DNA of 64,000 bases from Erythrobacteraceae bacterium (GTDB lineage: Bacteria > Pseudomonadota > Alphaproteobacteria > Sphingomonadales > Sphingomonadaceae), in the NCBI GenBank assembly GCA_027486035.1, contig JAIXPX010000049.1:1-64000 (forward strand). The letters are read 5' to 3'. The translations under genes and the position numbers were made by a program. The notes beneath the pieces were generated by a model that was not told the origin of the DNA, made no database searches, and worked only from the letters and a program-made list of their open reading frames with translations. Positions 1 through 8,583 of the stretch are shown one piece after another; the stretch's first letter is position 1, and each line of letters begins with the position of its first letter.

Positions 1-665
1 GCTTCATCCACGGCACTGGGCGCCTTCGGCTTCGGAGGGTTCAGCAGTTCACTGGCACGGCGTTCGCTGCTCCCCAGCCACTCAATGTGAGGCGCCTTGA
101 TGGTGCCGGTGGTATAATTGAGCAGCTTCTCCGAGACACGGTACTCGAAGCCCAAACGGTCGTTACCGAGGTTGTTTTTCACCGGCAGCATGTAGCGACG
201 CTGGGTGGCTTCCTCTTCCGCCACCAAGAAGGCTGCACGAGGTGCGGCTATCCACGCCGTCGATCCGCCGAACCGCTGCTGAGCACCGCCATCCGTACGC
301 TTATTGAGGTGCACCACCAGGAGAACCAACGCACCAGTGTCCTGCGCAAGCTGCGACAAGGGCGCCAGCACCCGGCGCACGTCGGCCTCTTTGTGCGCAT
401 CCACCTTCGCGCCAAGATACGCAGACGGCGGATCGATGATAATCAGGCGGACATCGCCGATTTCTTGCGCCCTCGCACGAAGCGCCGCCACATCGGTATC
501 AAGCTGGAACAGATCAGCACGCTGGCCATCACGAACCACACCCTCGACGATATGAACCTTGTCGGTGTCCGCCCCGGCTGCATCGAGCCGGGGACGGATT
601 GTACGCGCTGCATCATCTTCGTTAGCGAGGATGATCACGCTACCTGTAAACATGGACTTAGACAT
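1..665 (-). pseudogene. RecA-like helicase/ATPase half of the element's replication protein (frameshifted off, partial)
   Basis: An open frame with no stop runs from an ATG at 663-665 to the window edge, so the C-terminus is missing. It carries a Walker B-like strand (LIIIDPPSAYLG) and a VVHLNKR sensor-like stretch, as in RepA/AAA_25 ATPases, but no Walker A. The Walker A lies at the end of the preceding gene (658-1878), one frame away. Removing one base from the CCC run at 674-676 (plus strand) joins the two frames into the expected helicase domain. Either the gene is broken, the base is a sequencing error, or the halves are made separately through the 8-base ORF overlap. The family assignment is secure; whether a working product exists is not. 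Confidence 0.7.
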
Positions 666-1878
666 CGGGGAGGCCCTCCCCGGTCGTCACAGCCGCAGCG
701 AGCTTGATGGCGATCTGCGACTTACCCATGCCGGGCTGGCCACCAATGACGACGAGCATACCCATGGGGATTGCGCCTTCAATCAGCCATTCGACCGGCT
801 CCGGCTCAATGTCCGACGCGCGCTGGGTCATGAGACCCTTCGGCGTGATAGTTACCGTCGCGGACGCGTCCTCTTTAAACTCCAGCTTCTCGAACTCTTC
901 CGGCGCCCGCGGAATATCGCCCGCATAACCTGCCTGACGCGCGTGATGGACAAGCGTGCCAAACCCGATAGCCTTTTCGCGCTCGGGATCGTAGCCGTGC
1001 CACACCGTATCAAAAGCCTCGTCATCAAAAGGCACTTTGTCCCAACGGGCGGCAGTCGCACTCCAGTCGCGAGCAATGGTCTCGGCGTCGGAAAGGCCAG
1101 AGGCGGCCACAGCCCAGCAGATATCGCGCCAGATAGGATAATCGCTATCAGGGTCGATTACGCTGAGCATCGCCTTCACCAGTGCAACGTTGGCAGGGGT
1201 GTCGGGGATGCCAGCAGGCAGTGCCTTAGTCGGCTTCTTGGGCGGAGGCGGCAACTTAGACAGCGCGTTACTAATGGCAGCATGGAAGGACGCGCGGTCG
1301 GTATAGTTGGGCTTCACCTCAAAAATCACCGTCTCGACCGGGTTGTCAGGGTCGCGGAAGTTGTAGGTCCCGGGCACCCGGAGAATGCGCGCAGCATCCG
1401 CGGTGATGGAATCCGCGCCAAGGCCCATCCGCTCGGCCAGCTCCTGAAGATCGTCTGCGACCGGCTGCCAATCACCCTTCGAGATAGAGCTGGGCAACAC
1501 CCAGAAGGCCTGCACCCCGTGACCGGTCATGTGGACGAAGTTCGGTTTGGGGAGAACCGCGTTGACAATGAAGGCCTTGATCCCCGCCAACGCTTCGTCA
1601 GGCGTGTCATAAGGGCCCTTGCCGTGAGCATCGACATCGAGCCAGAACGACTTCAAAGAGATAGCATTCACGGCATCCCGACTAACGCCGGGAGGGAAGG
1701 TAGCCATGCTGCCCCAGATGTTCGCGTTGCCGAGGTTATCGGCAATCAGCTCGATTGCTTCGTCGGTTGTCTGGAAGGTGTCCTGCTTATAGGCCGCACC
1801 AGGCGTTTTCCACCCGATAAAGCCGGGGCCAGTGCGAAGCTCCGTAAGGAAAAGGTGTTGCTGTTCGAGCGGGGTCAT
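658..1878 (-). CDS. Primase-polymerase with PriCT_2 domain and helicase Walker A (element replication protein, N-terminal part)
   Basis: This 406-residue protein should start element DNA replication. The N-terminal archaeo-eukaryotic-type primase core shows the metal-binding D81-x-D83 (FWLDVDAHG), the TGHGVQAFWVL strand near 118-128 and RILRVPGTYNF near 164-174. Residues about 225-320 resemble PriCT_2. A Walker A (GGQPGMGKS, 379-387) begins a RecA-like helicase, but the frame stops 19 residues later. The rest of that domain continues in another frame (1-665), so a full-length protein would need a frame correction. Its ATG shares one base with the stop of the AlpA-like gene (TAATG), which suggests translational coupling. 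Similar proteins replicate phage satellites and small genomic islands. Confidence 0.8.
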   Translation of the reverse strand: MTPLEQQHLFLTELRTGPGFIGWKTPGAAYKQDTFQTTDEAIELIADNLGNANIWGSMATFPPGVSRDAVNAISLKSFWLDVDAHGKGPYDTPDEALAGIKAFIVNAVLPKPNFVHMTGHGVQAFWVLPSSISKGDWQPVADDLQELAERMGLGADSITADAARILRVPGTYNFRDPDNPVETVIFEVKPNYTDRASFHAAISNALSKLPPPPKKPTKALPAGIPDTPANVALVKAMLSVIDPDSDYPIWRDICWAVAASGLSDAETIARDWSATAARWDKVPFDDEAFDTVWHGYDPEREKAIGFGTLVHHARQAGYAGDIPRAPEEFEKLEFKEDASATVTITPKGLMTQRASDIEPEPVEWLIEGAIPMGMLVVIGGQPGMGKSQIAIKLAAAVTTGEGLPDV

Positions 1879-2066
1879 TAGTTCGCCTCCCCACTCAGGA
1901 GGGCATGCAGGCTTTCCGCAGGGATGAGCGTGCGGCCGCCAACGCGGATGGCCTTAAGCCGACCGGATTTTATGTGCGTGTAGAGGGTTGTTTTTCCAAG
2001 GCTAATGGCAGTGCAGGCCTCGCGGATGCTAAAAGCCAGCTTCTGCGGCTCAATGGTGTCTGACAT
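1878..2066 (-). CDS. AlpA-like helix-turn-helix regulator/excisionase
   Basis: A 62-residue protein made almost entirely of a MerR-like winged helix of the HTH_17/AlpA type: a start such as FSIREACTAISLGKTTLY followed by a basic wing (GRLKAIRVGGRTLIP). The ATG at 2066 begins right at the domain; a longer reading from 2117 adds only a non-conserved extension. In P4-like satellites and islands such proteins act as excisionase or activate the integrase and replication genes. It sits directly before the primase gene with overlapping stop and start, so it is probably co-transcribed with it. The 78 bases upstream (2067-2144) show nothing recognisable. Confidence 0.8.
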   Translation of the reverse strand: MSDTIEPQKLAFSIREACTAISLGKTTLYTHIKSGRLKAIRVGGRTLIPAESLHALLSGEAN

Positions 2067-2144
2067 GGGATGGGCCCTTTGGTTCCGAATTGAACTCCGC
2101 CGAGCTTCGCATCCCAAGATTTGGCCGGATATTTCGGCCGCTAT

Positions 2145-2831
2145 TTAGCCAGCCGATTCCGGCGTTTTTGATTTTGGGCCTCGCTTGCGGTTGGGGGTCA
2201 GATCCCGAATTCGGCGGCGTGATATGGCGTGGTTTGGGTGGTGCGCCGCACACAGCTCGCCCAACGCTTCTCTTGACTGGCCTCGTTGATCGGGTGTCAG
2301 GCTTGCCCACCAAGCATCAAGATCGGCTTGAGGTAGCGCAGGTAGCTTGGACTGCGCATTCACCGGCAGGTTCTGAACTCTGGCCGAGAATGTATACATC
2401 AGGCTGGAACGGCGAACCGCTACCTGTGTGAAGAATTCTGGGCGTTTGGGGGTGCCGTAGTCCCAGCTATTGCTCTGATCAGGTAGCCAGGCGAGACCAA
2501 CGCCAAAGCGCAGTCCATCAATCGTAAGGTCGAATTGTCTGTAGTTTTGGCAATCAATCGCAGGAATGGTGACGGTCTTGTATCCATCGGGATCACTTTG
2601 GTGAGACGGCAGGCGCTTGCCGGTCATATCGACCTTGCCACCAGCAGCCGCGTCCATGATGCTCGCCAGTGCTTTTCCCAGCCGCAGCTTGGCCGTCTCG
2701 ATCCCAACTCCAAAGGCCGGCCCAGCCAGCTCTTTGTTCAGTGCAGCGCGGTCCAGCGGACGTGCGAATGCGACCCACGTCAGCGCTTCAGAGAGCGTGA
2801 CGTATTGTTGGTTTGGTAGCGGAACAACCAT
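2145..2831 (-). CDS. Hypothetical protein of the integrated element
   Basis: A 228-residue protein that I do not recognise. It has no signal peptide or membrane segment. The C-terminus is strongly basic (SRRRIRDL, then NRKRGPKSK), which would fit nucleic-acid binding, but no known fold is evident. The ATG at 2831 is preferred to the longer frame from 3017 because it follows the integrase stop by two bases and has GGGAGG ten bases upstream. Its position right after the integrase on the same strand suggests a shared transcript and a role in the element's maintenance or regulation. No function is assigned. Confidence 0.7.
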   Translation of the reverse strand: MVVPLPNQQYVTLSEALTWVAFARPLDRAALNKELAGPAFGVGIETAKLRLGKALASIMDAAAGGKVDMTGKRLPSHQSDPDGYKTVTIPAIDCQNYRQFDLTIDGLRFGVGLAWLPDQSNSWDYGTPKRPEFFTQVAVRRSSLMYTFSARVQNLPVNAQSKLPALPQADLDAWWASLTPDQRGQSREALGELCAAHHPNHAISRRRIRDLTPNRKRGPKSKTPESAG

Positions 2832-2833
2832 TT

Positions 2834-4066
2834 TCAGACAGCCTCCCTTTCGCGGAACTGCACAATATCTGCACCCTTCCGAAGCTGATCGAGGTAGTCG
2901 CTCCACCACTGGGCCATTTCCACACGCTCCTTCCAATGCTGACCCCGATGATAAGCGGCGCGGACCTTGTCCTTGTCCCCATGGGCAAGCGACCGTTCGA
3001 TGGCATCGGGATGCCACTTCCCCGACTCGTTCAGCAGGGTCGATGCCATGGCCCGGAAGCCGTGCGCCGTCATTTCGTCGGATGCGTAGCCGAGCCGCCG
3101 CAGCGCAGCGTTGATGGTGTTCTCACTCATGGGGCGGGAACGGGTGCGCATTGACGGGAAGACATAACCCGAAGGGCCAGTAACCGCCCGCACCTCACTT
3201 AGGACAGCGAGGGCTTGGCGTGACAGCGGCACGTGATGCGCCTTGCGCATCTTCATCTTCTCCGCCGGGATCACCCAGAGGGCACCGTCCAGATCAATGT
3301 CATTCCACTCCGCATGGCGCAACTCACCGGGACGGACGAACACGTGAGGTGAAAGCTGCAAGGCCAGCTTGGTAAGCCCCAGTCCGTCATAACCATCGAT
3401 AGCCCGCAGCAGTTCACCAACCCGCTTAGCGTCAGTGATAGCGCCATAATGGGTCACAGTAGGTGCGGTCAGTGCGCCGCGCAGATCACGAGTAGGGTCA
3501 GAAGCCAGCCGTGCCGTCGCGACAGCGTAGCGGAACACCGCGCTGGCCAACTGGAGAGTGCGACGGGCGCTTTCGAGATTACCCTTACCCTCGATCTTGC
3601 GGATAGCTGCGAGGACATCAGGAGGCTCAATCTCGTTGATGGCCATCTTGCCGATAGACCTGTCGAGCAGGGACAAGAGATATTCGCTGCGCGTTGCCGT
3701 AGCCGCTGCCCACGCCTTGTCACCATCCCGTTTGCGCTTGTTGCAGTACTCAGCCGCGATGGCCGTGAAGGTGTTTTCGGCCTGCGTTCGAGCGCGGATC
3801 TTGCTGCGCTGTTTCTCTCGTGAAGGGTCTTTGCCAGCCGCAATCAGTTCGCGCGCATCATCGCGCCGCTTGCGGGCATCGGCGAGGCTGACATCCGGGT
3901 AGATCCCGATGCCGAGTTTCTTCTCCCGGCCATCCACCCGGTACTTCATGCGCCAAAGCTTGCCGCCTGAGGGCTGGACCAGCAGGAATAGCCCGCCAGC
4001 ATCGCCCAGCTTGTAGGGCTTCTCGCGAGCCTTCGCGTTCTTAATCGCTACGTCTGTAAGGGCCAT
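2834..4066 (-). CDS. Tyrosine site-specific integrase (DUF4102 / P4-type family)
   Basis: This 410-residue integrase catalyses site-specific integration and excision of the element. Residues about 3-90 form the DUF4102 arm-binding domain (ALTDVAIKNAK...). The catalytic set is visible: R245 (VRPGELR), H335 and R338 (HGFR), H362 (AHGDKDKVR) and the nucleophile Y372 (AAYHRG). Length and motifs fit full-length P4/CP4-57-like integrases that use tRNA 3' ends. The start at 4066 (MALTDV) is standard for the family; the frame stays open further upstream but without similarity. The gene begins about 200 bases from the 3' end of tRNA-Gly on the same strand, the usual arrangement beside attR/attL. It appears intact. 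Confidence 0.95.
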   Translation of the reverse strand: MALTDVAIKNAKAREKPYKLGDAGGLFLLVQPSGGKLWRMKYRVDGREKKLGIGIYPDVSLADARKRRDDARELIAAGKDPSREKQRSKIRARTQAENTFTAIAAEYCNKRKRDGDKAWAAATATRSEYLLSLLDRSIGKMAINEIEPPDVLAAIRKIEGKGNLESARRTLQLASAVFRYAVATARLASDPTRDLRGALTAPTVTHYGAITDAKRVGELLRAIDGYDGLGLTKLALQLSPHVFVRPGELRHAEWNDIDLDGALWVIPAEKMKMRKAHHVPLSRQALAVLSEVRAVTGPSGYVFPSMRTRSRPMSENTINAALRRLGYASDEMTAHGFRAMASTLLNESGKWHPDAIERSLAHGDKDKVRAAYHRGQHWKERVEMAQWWSDYLDQLRKGADIVQFREREAV

Positions 4067-4090
4067 GATCCCTTGCGCCTTTTCCGCTTG

Positions 4091-4151
4091 TGGCCCCCAT
4101 CTGGGGGCCACCCACATTGCCATCCAGCCATTGGCCCCCGAAGTGGCCCCC
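4091..4151. repeat. Cluster of four TGGCCCCC boxes upstream of the integrase
   Basis: The octamer TGGCCCCC occurs at 4091-4098, inverted at 4103-4110 (forming a hairpin with the first), and again direct at 4132-4139 and 4144-4151. It lies between the integrase start (4066) and the tRNA-Gly 3' end (4266), where integrase or excisionase arm sites and the integrase promoter are expected. The repeats are seen directly; a binding role is inferred. Confidence 0.5.
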
Positions 4152-4265
4152 ATTACGGGGTGATTGCAGGCGAACAGCATCGAACGCCAACGGCCAGTCG
4201 GGCGCCTAATGTAGCGGATTTCTGGGATTTTTCCAGACGGGAACGAACGCATTCGGTCAGGAAAA

Positions 4266-4339
4266 TGGAGCGGGTGAAGGGAATCGAACCCTCGTCGTAA
4301 GCTTGGGAAGCTTCTGCTCTGCCATTGAGCTACACCCGC
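4266..4339 (-). tRNA. tRNA-Gly (CCC anticodon), attachment site of the element
   Basis: Read on the minus strand this gives a 74-nt cloverleaf with acceptor GCGGGTG/CACCCGC, a GCTC...GAGC D-arm, anticodon loop TTCCCAA (anticodon CCC), T-arm AGGGTTCGATTCCCT and an encoded CCA end. The 3' end faces the integrase at 2834-4066, so the tRNA 3' part is the likely attachment core. The gene looks whole, meaning the element rebuilds or leaves intact the tRNA end. The second attachment copy must lie left of the window. Confidence 0.95.
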
Positions 4340-4451
4340 AACGGTCGGCGCGGCGGCTTCGTGCCTGCGCTGCCACGTGCGAGGCGCCCCTTGCCACGAT
4401 GATGGCGCGCTGGTCAACACAAGTTCGCAAAGCCGCCGGGCCTGCCCGCCC

Positions 4452-5498
4452 TCAGCCCTCGCGGCTCTTGCGCACCAGTTCGGCGAGCCGCACGCTCGTC
4501 CCCGCAAGGCTCGTGCGCGCATGGTCCGCGCCGACTGACAATGCCGTCGCCGCGGCCTCGGCGAACAGCCGCCCGCCGACCGAGACCACGGTCGGATGCT
4601 CGGCCGGAACCAGCCGGCTGTGCTCGATGGTGCTGCGCAGACGGTCGATGGCTTGGCGGCGCGACACGGCGTCCGACAGGCCGATATCGACCGCATCCGG
4701 GTGCTGTGCGCCGATCTGGTTGGTGAGCGCCTCCTCGCTATCGGGGAAGGCCATGTCGACCTGCCATCCGGCGGCGAGAAGCTGGTCGGCGAGCAGCGCG
4801 GTGCCGAGCATGTGCTGCTCGCCCGGCGCGGTGGCCAGCAGGATCGAATAGCGGCTGTTGCGGATGGTCTGGGCCGAGGGGCTGTAACGCACCGCGTGGC
4901 CCGCGAGCTGCAACATGCTGAGCGCAATGGTGAGGTCGAGCTCGCTGCACCTGTCGTCAAGCCACGCGTCGCCGAGCGCGCGGGCGGCAGGCTCGATCAG
5001 CAGGCTGAGGATCGCCTCGGCGGTCCACCCCTGATCGGCAAAGCCCGCAATCAGCGCGTTGAGCGCAAAATCATCGGCATTGAGCGCCAGCTCCACGACC
5101 CGCGCCAGATGCGCGGCGACCGCAGGCGGCGGGACGGGAAAGGCCGGGGCCGGCGGCAGCGCGTCCTGAAAACGCCCGGCCAGCAGCATCGCCCAGTCCG
5201 AGAATAGGCGCGCGGCGACCATGTGCTCGCTCAGCACCTCGATGTGGTGGTGGCGACTGTCGCGCTGGATCGACTCCCAGACCGCTGCGATCGCGGGCGG
5301 CGGGCCTTCGATGGTCTGGAGGAAGCTGCCGTTCTCGAACAGCAACATGCCGGTGATGTCGAGGCGGCGGTTGCGGTCTCGCGCCTGCGAGACCAGCGCG
5401 TGGAGATCGCCCGTGCTGGGCGCGGCGGTCGCGCTGCTCTTGTAAGTGATCGAGGCGACCCATTGGCCCGCCACCGACGCTTCATTCGCTCCCGACAC
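4452..5498 (-). CDS. BLUF photoreceptor with C-terminal cobalamin/heme-binding-like domain (AppA-like)
   Basis: This 348-residue cytoplasmic protein pairs a blue-light FAD sensor with a B12-binding-like domain. Y19, N43, Q61, W102 and M104 keep exactly the spacing of the AppA flavin-pocket residues Y21, N45, Q63, W104 and M106. Residues about 125-345 resemble a cobalamin-binding module, with a W179 helix and E227-x-H229-x-x-G232, a variant of the DxHxxG cobalt-ligand motif. AppA from Rhodobacter joins BLUF to a related heme-binding domain to control photosynthesis genes; this protein lacks the AppA Cys-rich tail. The GTG start has AAGGAGAGG upstream. It is a lone gene; nothing was recognised in the 265 bases upstream (5499-5763). 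Partner and output are unknown. Confidence 0.85.
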   Translation of the reverse strand: MSGANEASVAGQWVASITYKSSATAAPSTGDLHALVSQARDRNRRLDITGMLLFENGSFLQTIEGPPPAIAAVWESIQRDSRHHHIEVLSEHMVAARLFSDWAMLLAGRFQDALPPAPAFPVPPPAVAAHLARVVELALNADDFALNALIAGFADQGWTAEAILSLLIEPAARALGDAWLDDRCSELDLTIALSMLQLAGHAVRYSPSAQTIRNSRYSILLATAPGEQHMLGTALLADQLLAAGWQVDMAFPDSEEALTNQIGAQHPDAVDIGLSDAVSRRQAIDRLRSTIEHSRLVPAEHPTVVSVGGRLFAEAAATALSVGADHARTSLAGTSVRLAELVRKSREG

Positions 5499-5763
5499 CT
5501 GTTGACCCCTCTCCTTGCGCGGGAGGCATGGGGAAAGGCCACCGTCCTAGGCAGAGCAGCGCTGTGCCAGGTATCCGGCAGACGATCCCCATCCGCCCTT
5601 TCATTTCGCGTCGACGGGTCGCTCGAACCCGATCGCACCGTCCTCAGTCGCTTCCAGCGCAGACCCCTCTGGACGCTGCTCGCGGATTCGGCGCGGTGCC
5701 GCCGACCCTGCCAGCATCCGCCTGCGCGGGGCAATCGTCAAGCGCGAAAGGTGGCGCGCCGCT

Positions 5764-6735
5764 TCAGTCCTCGAGCCAGTGCCGCCACGCGAACCACGCC
5801 GCAACCGCGACCGCGATCGCAAGGCAAAAGCCGAAAACGCCCCAGAAGGCCCAGGGCTCGCCGGCGAAGGGAATGCCTTCGACATTCATGCCGAGCAGCC
5901 CGGTGTCAAAGGTCAGCGGCAGGAAGATGAAGGCCACCACCGCGATCCCGAGACTGCGCTGGTCGATCATCTCGGCACGCAGGTCGGTGAGCTGTTCGTG
6001 GAGCAGTGTGGCCCGCTCGCGCACCGCCTCGAGCTCCTCGGCCATGCGCGCAAAGCGGTCCGCCGCCTCGCGCAGGTGCATCCGGTCATCCTTGGCGATC
6101 CATTCGAACTCGAGCTGCGCCATCGCTGCCAGCGCATCGCGGTCCGGCGCGACGAAGCGCCGCAACATGATCGCCTGCGCGCGCAGCCAGGCGATCTTGC
6201 GCCGCAATTGGTAGATGTTGCCGCCGCTCAGCATCCCCTCGCAATCATCGAGCTGGTCGCCGAGATCGGCCACCTGCGGGTCAAGCCCGATGCTGATCGC
6301 CTGTGCCAGCGCCGCCACGAAGTCGCCCCCGTCGGCAAGCTTGCCGACGCGCATCATCGCCTCGACCCGCCCGAGCACAGCCAGCCGGCGGCGGCTCACC
6401 GAGGTGACGCGCCGTGCCTCGACCCACAGGCGGATCGAGACCAGCCCGTCGCTGTCGTCCAGGGTGTCGCGCGCCGGCCCGCGCAGGTTGATGATCGCCG
6501 CATCGTCGAGCGCGTCGCAGCGCGGGCGCGTCTCGCTGGCGAGCAGCGCATTGGCCGCAAGCGGCGGGACATAGGCGGGCAGGTCCCCGCGTTCCGCCTG
6601 GCCCGCCTCGTCGACATGCAGCCACACGAAGCCGGCCCCGGCATAGGTCGCCACATCCGGCGGCGGGATTTCGGTCACGAGGCCCTTGTCGAAGACCAGC
6701 GCCTGAAGGCTGGGCGAGGCAGCAGCTTGGCTCAT
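5764..6735 (-). CDS. zntB: CorA-family divalent cation transporter, ZntB-like
   Basis: A 323-residue inner-membrane protein of the CorA/ZntB superfamily. A long cytoplasmic N-terminal domain is followed by a charged helical stalk (about 190-255) and two C-terminal membrane helices. The signature GMN lies after the first (LLGMNVEGIPF), with the second helix near the C-terminus. The GMNVEGIP form and the short length point to ZntB-type transporters (zinc movement, proton-driven in the enteric enzyme) rather than to CorA magnesium channels. The start MSQAA at 6735 is chosen; a start at 6771 would add 12 residues. It is divergent from the M24 gene at 6837 with about 100 bases between. Confidence 0.85.
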   Translation of the reverse strand: MSQAAASPSLQALVFDKGLVTEIPPPDVATYAGAGFVWLHVDEAGQAERGDLPAYVPPLAANALLASETRPRCDALDDAAIINLRGPARDTLDDSDGLVSIRLWVEARRVTSVSRRRLAVLGRVEAMMRVGKLADGGDFVAALAQAISIGLDPQVADLGDQLDDCEGMLSGGNIYQLRRKIAWLRAQAIMLRRFVAPDRDALAAMAQLEFEWIAKDDRMHLREAADRFARMAEELEAVRERATLLHEQLTDLRAEMIDQRSLGIAVVAFIFLPLTFDTGLLGMNVEGIPFAGEPWAFWGVFGFCLAIAVAVAAWFAWRHWLED

Positions 6736-6836
6736 GGACCCGTGTTTGCCCGCCCGGGCGGCCTGCGGCAAGCTGCGGCTTGATCCTGCGGCCCGCCCGC
6801 GCCACTCTCGCTGCCGGACAGACAGAGGGGATGGGC

Positions 6837-8192
6837 ATGATCGGACGGCACTTCATCACGTGGATGGCGGCGCTCGCCGCCGCGCCGGCGCTGGCCCAGG
6901 CACCGGCGGGGCCCAGCGAGAGCGAGGCCGCCGCCCCCGCGCTCCCGCCGATCCTTTCGCCGCGCGAGCGCGCCGCGACCGAGAACCGCATCCTCGCCGA
7001 GCGGCTCGACACGCTGATCCCCCAGATCATGCGCGCCGAGGGTGTGGACCTCTGGCTGCTGGTGGCGCGCGAGTATTTCGAGGAGCCGGTGGTTGCCACC
7101 ATGCTCGATGCCGAGAACATGCACGCGCGGCGGCGCACCATTCTCATCTTCTTCGACCCCGGCGAGGGCAAGCCGGTCGAGCGGCTGACGGTGAGCCGCT
7201 ATGGCCTCGGCGGGCTGTTCGCCCCCGCCTGGAACCCCGACGAGGAGCCCGACCAGTGGGCCGCCGTCGCCAAGCTCATCGCGGCCCGTAACCCCAAGAA
7301 AATAGCTATCAATTCCAGCGACTTGTACCAGTTCGCCGACGGCATGACGCTGAGCCAGTACGACCGCTTCATGTCCGCCCTACCGCCTGCGCTCCACGAG
7401 CGTGTCACCCCCGGCGAGGGGCTCGCGATCCGCTGGCTCGAGACGCGCACCCCTGCCGAAATGGCGCTCTATCCCACGATCGTGCGGACCGCCCATGCGG
7501 TGATCGGCGAGGCCTTCTCGAGGAAGGTCATCACTCCGGGAAAAACCACCGCCGAGGAGGTGCAGTGGTGGTATCGCAGCCGGTTGCTGCAGCTGGGCCT
7601 CACGCCGTGGTTCCACCCTTCGGTCGCGATCCAGCGGCAGGGCGCAAAGGGCATGCTGGAAGGCGCGGAGGTGATCCAGCCGGGCGACCTGCTGTGGACC
7701 GATTTCGGCATCACCTATCTGAGGCTCAACACCGATACCCAGCACCTTGCCTATGTGCTGAAGCCCGGCGAGACTGCGGCCCCGGCGGGCCTCAGCGCCG
7801 GATTGGCGAACAGCAACAAGGTGCAGGACTACTTGCGCGATGCCTTCAAGACGGGGCGTAGCGGGAACGAGGCGCTGGCCGAGGCGCGGGCCAAGGCCAT
7901 CGCGGCGGGGATCGAGCCTTCAATCTATTCGCACCCCATCGGCTATCACGGCCACGGCGCGGGGCCTGCAATCGGCTTCTGGGACAACCAGAAGGCCGAC
8001 CCGCGCGGCGCGGGGCCGATCCGGCCGAACACCGCCTGGTCGATCGAGCTCACCTCCTATGCGGCCGTGCCCGAATGGGGCGGGCAAAGGGTCGATTTCC
8101 GCACCGAGGAGGACGCCTATTTCGATGGCACCTCGGTGCGCTTCATCGATGGGCGGCAGACCGCGATCACGTTGATCCCCTCGGACCGGTAA
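6837..8192 (+). CDS. Exported M24-family metallopeptidase (Xaa-Pro aminopeptidase-like)
   Basis: A 451-residue protein with a signal peptide ending near ALAQA, so probably periplasmic. The C-terminal half has the pita-bread fold with all five metal ligands of M24 peptidases in order: two Asp eleven residues apart (TDFGITYLRLNTD), His (GYHGHGAG), Glu (SIELTSYA) and Glu (DFRTEED). This predicts a di-metal aminopeptidase or dipeptidase acting on Xaa-Pro or related bonds; the substrate cannot be told. The ATG at 6837 is preferred over 6831 because GAGGGG then sits at a proper distance. It is transcribed alone, divergent from zntB. Confidence 0.85.
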   Translation: MIGRHFITWMAALAAAPALAQAPAGPSESEAAAPALPPILSPRERAATENRILAERLDTLIPQIMRAEGVDLWLLVAREYFEEPVVATMLDAENMHARRRTILIFFDPGEGKPVERLTVSRYGLGGLFAPAWNPDEEPDQWAAVAKLIAARNPKKIAINSSDLYQFADGMTLSQYDRFMSALPPALHERVTPGEGLAIRWLETRTPAEMALYPTIVRTAHAVIGEAFSRKVITPGKTTAEEVQWWYRSRLLQLGLTPWFHPSVAIQRQGAKGMLEGAEVIQPGDLLWTDFGITYLRLNTDTQHLAYVLKPGETAAPAGLSAGLANSNKVQDYLRDAFKTGRSGNEALAEARAKAIAAGIEPSIYSHPIGYHGHGAGPAIGFWDNQKADPRGAGPIRPNTAWSIELTSYAAVPEWGGQRVDFRTEEDAYFDGTSVRFIDGRQTAITLIPSDR

Positions 8193-8262
8193 GGCGGCAC
8201 GGTCGCATAATGGCCTGATTTCGGTTCTATTCACCGCCGGACCCTATCGGAAAGGACGCCCC

Positions 8263-8583
8263 ATGCCCCTGCTTCTGTGCCCCAACGACAACAGCGCCAT
8301 GCAGACCGTCGACCGCGACGGCGTGCAGTTCGACATGTGCCCCACCTGCCGGGGCGTGTGGCTCGATCGCGGGGAGCTGGAAAAGCTGATGGCCGCCGCG
8401 CAGGCAAGCGCGCCCCTCGCCGCGCCGCCGCGCCCTGCTGCCCCGCCCCCGCCCCAGCCCCCGCGGCACGGCTACGCCGGATACGGCGAGCGCGGCGAAT
8501 ATGGCGAGCGCGGGGAATGGGGCGAAGGCGGCGAATACGGGCATCGCAGAAAGCGCGGCTCGATCTTCGATATCTTCGACTGA
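8263..8583 (+). CDS. Zinc-ribbon protein (zf-TFIIB family) with Gly-Glu-aromatic repeats
   Basis: A 106-residue protein. The N-terminal 45 residues are a TFIIB-type zinc ribbon: C6, then CPTCRGVWLDRGELEKL, the family hallmark. A Pro/Ala linker follows, then a low-complexity stretch repeating GYGERGEYGERGEWGEGGEYG-like units, ending in a basic patch and SIFDIFD. The single N-terminal Cys (CPNDN) plus the CxxC pair leaves only three obvious Cys ligands, so metal binding may use another residue. The family is widespread and uncharacterised; the function is unknown. It stands alone between the M24 gene and mmsA. Confidence 0.75.
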   Translation: MPLLLCPNDNSAMQTVDRDGVQFDMCPTCRGVWLDRGELEKLMAAAQASAPLAAPPRPAAPPPPQPPRHGYAGYGERGEYGERGEWGEGGEYGHRRKRGSIFDIFD

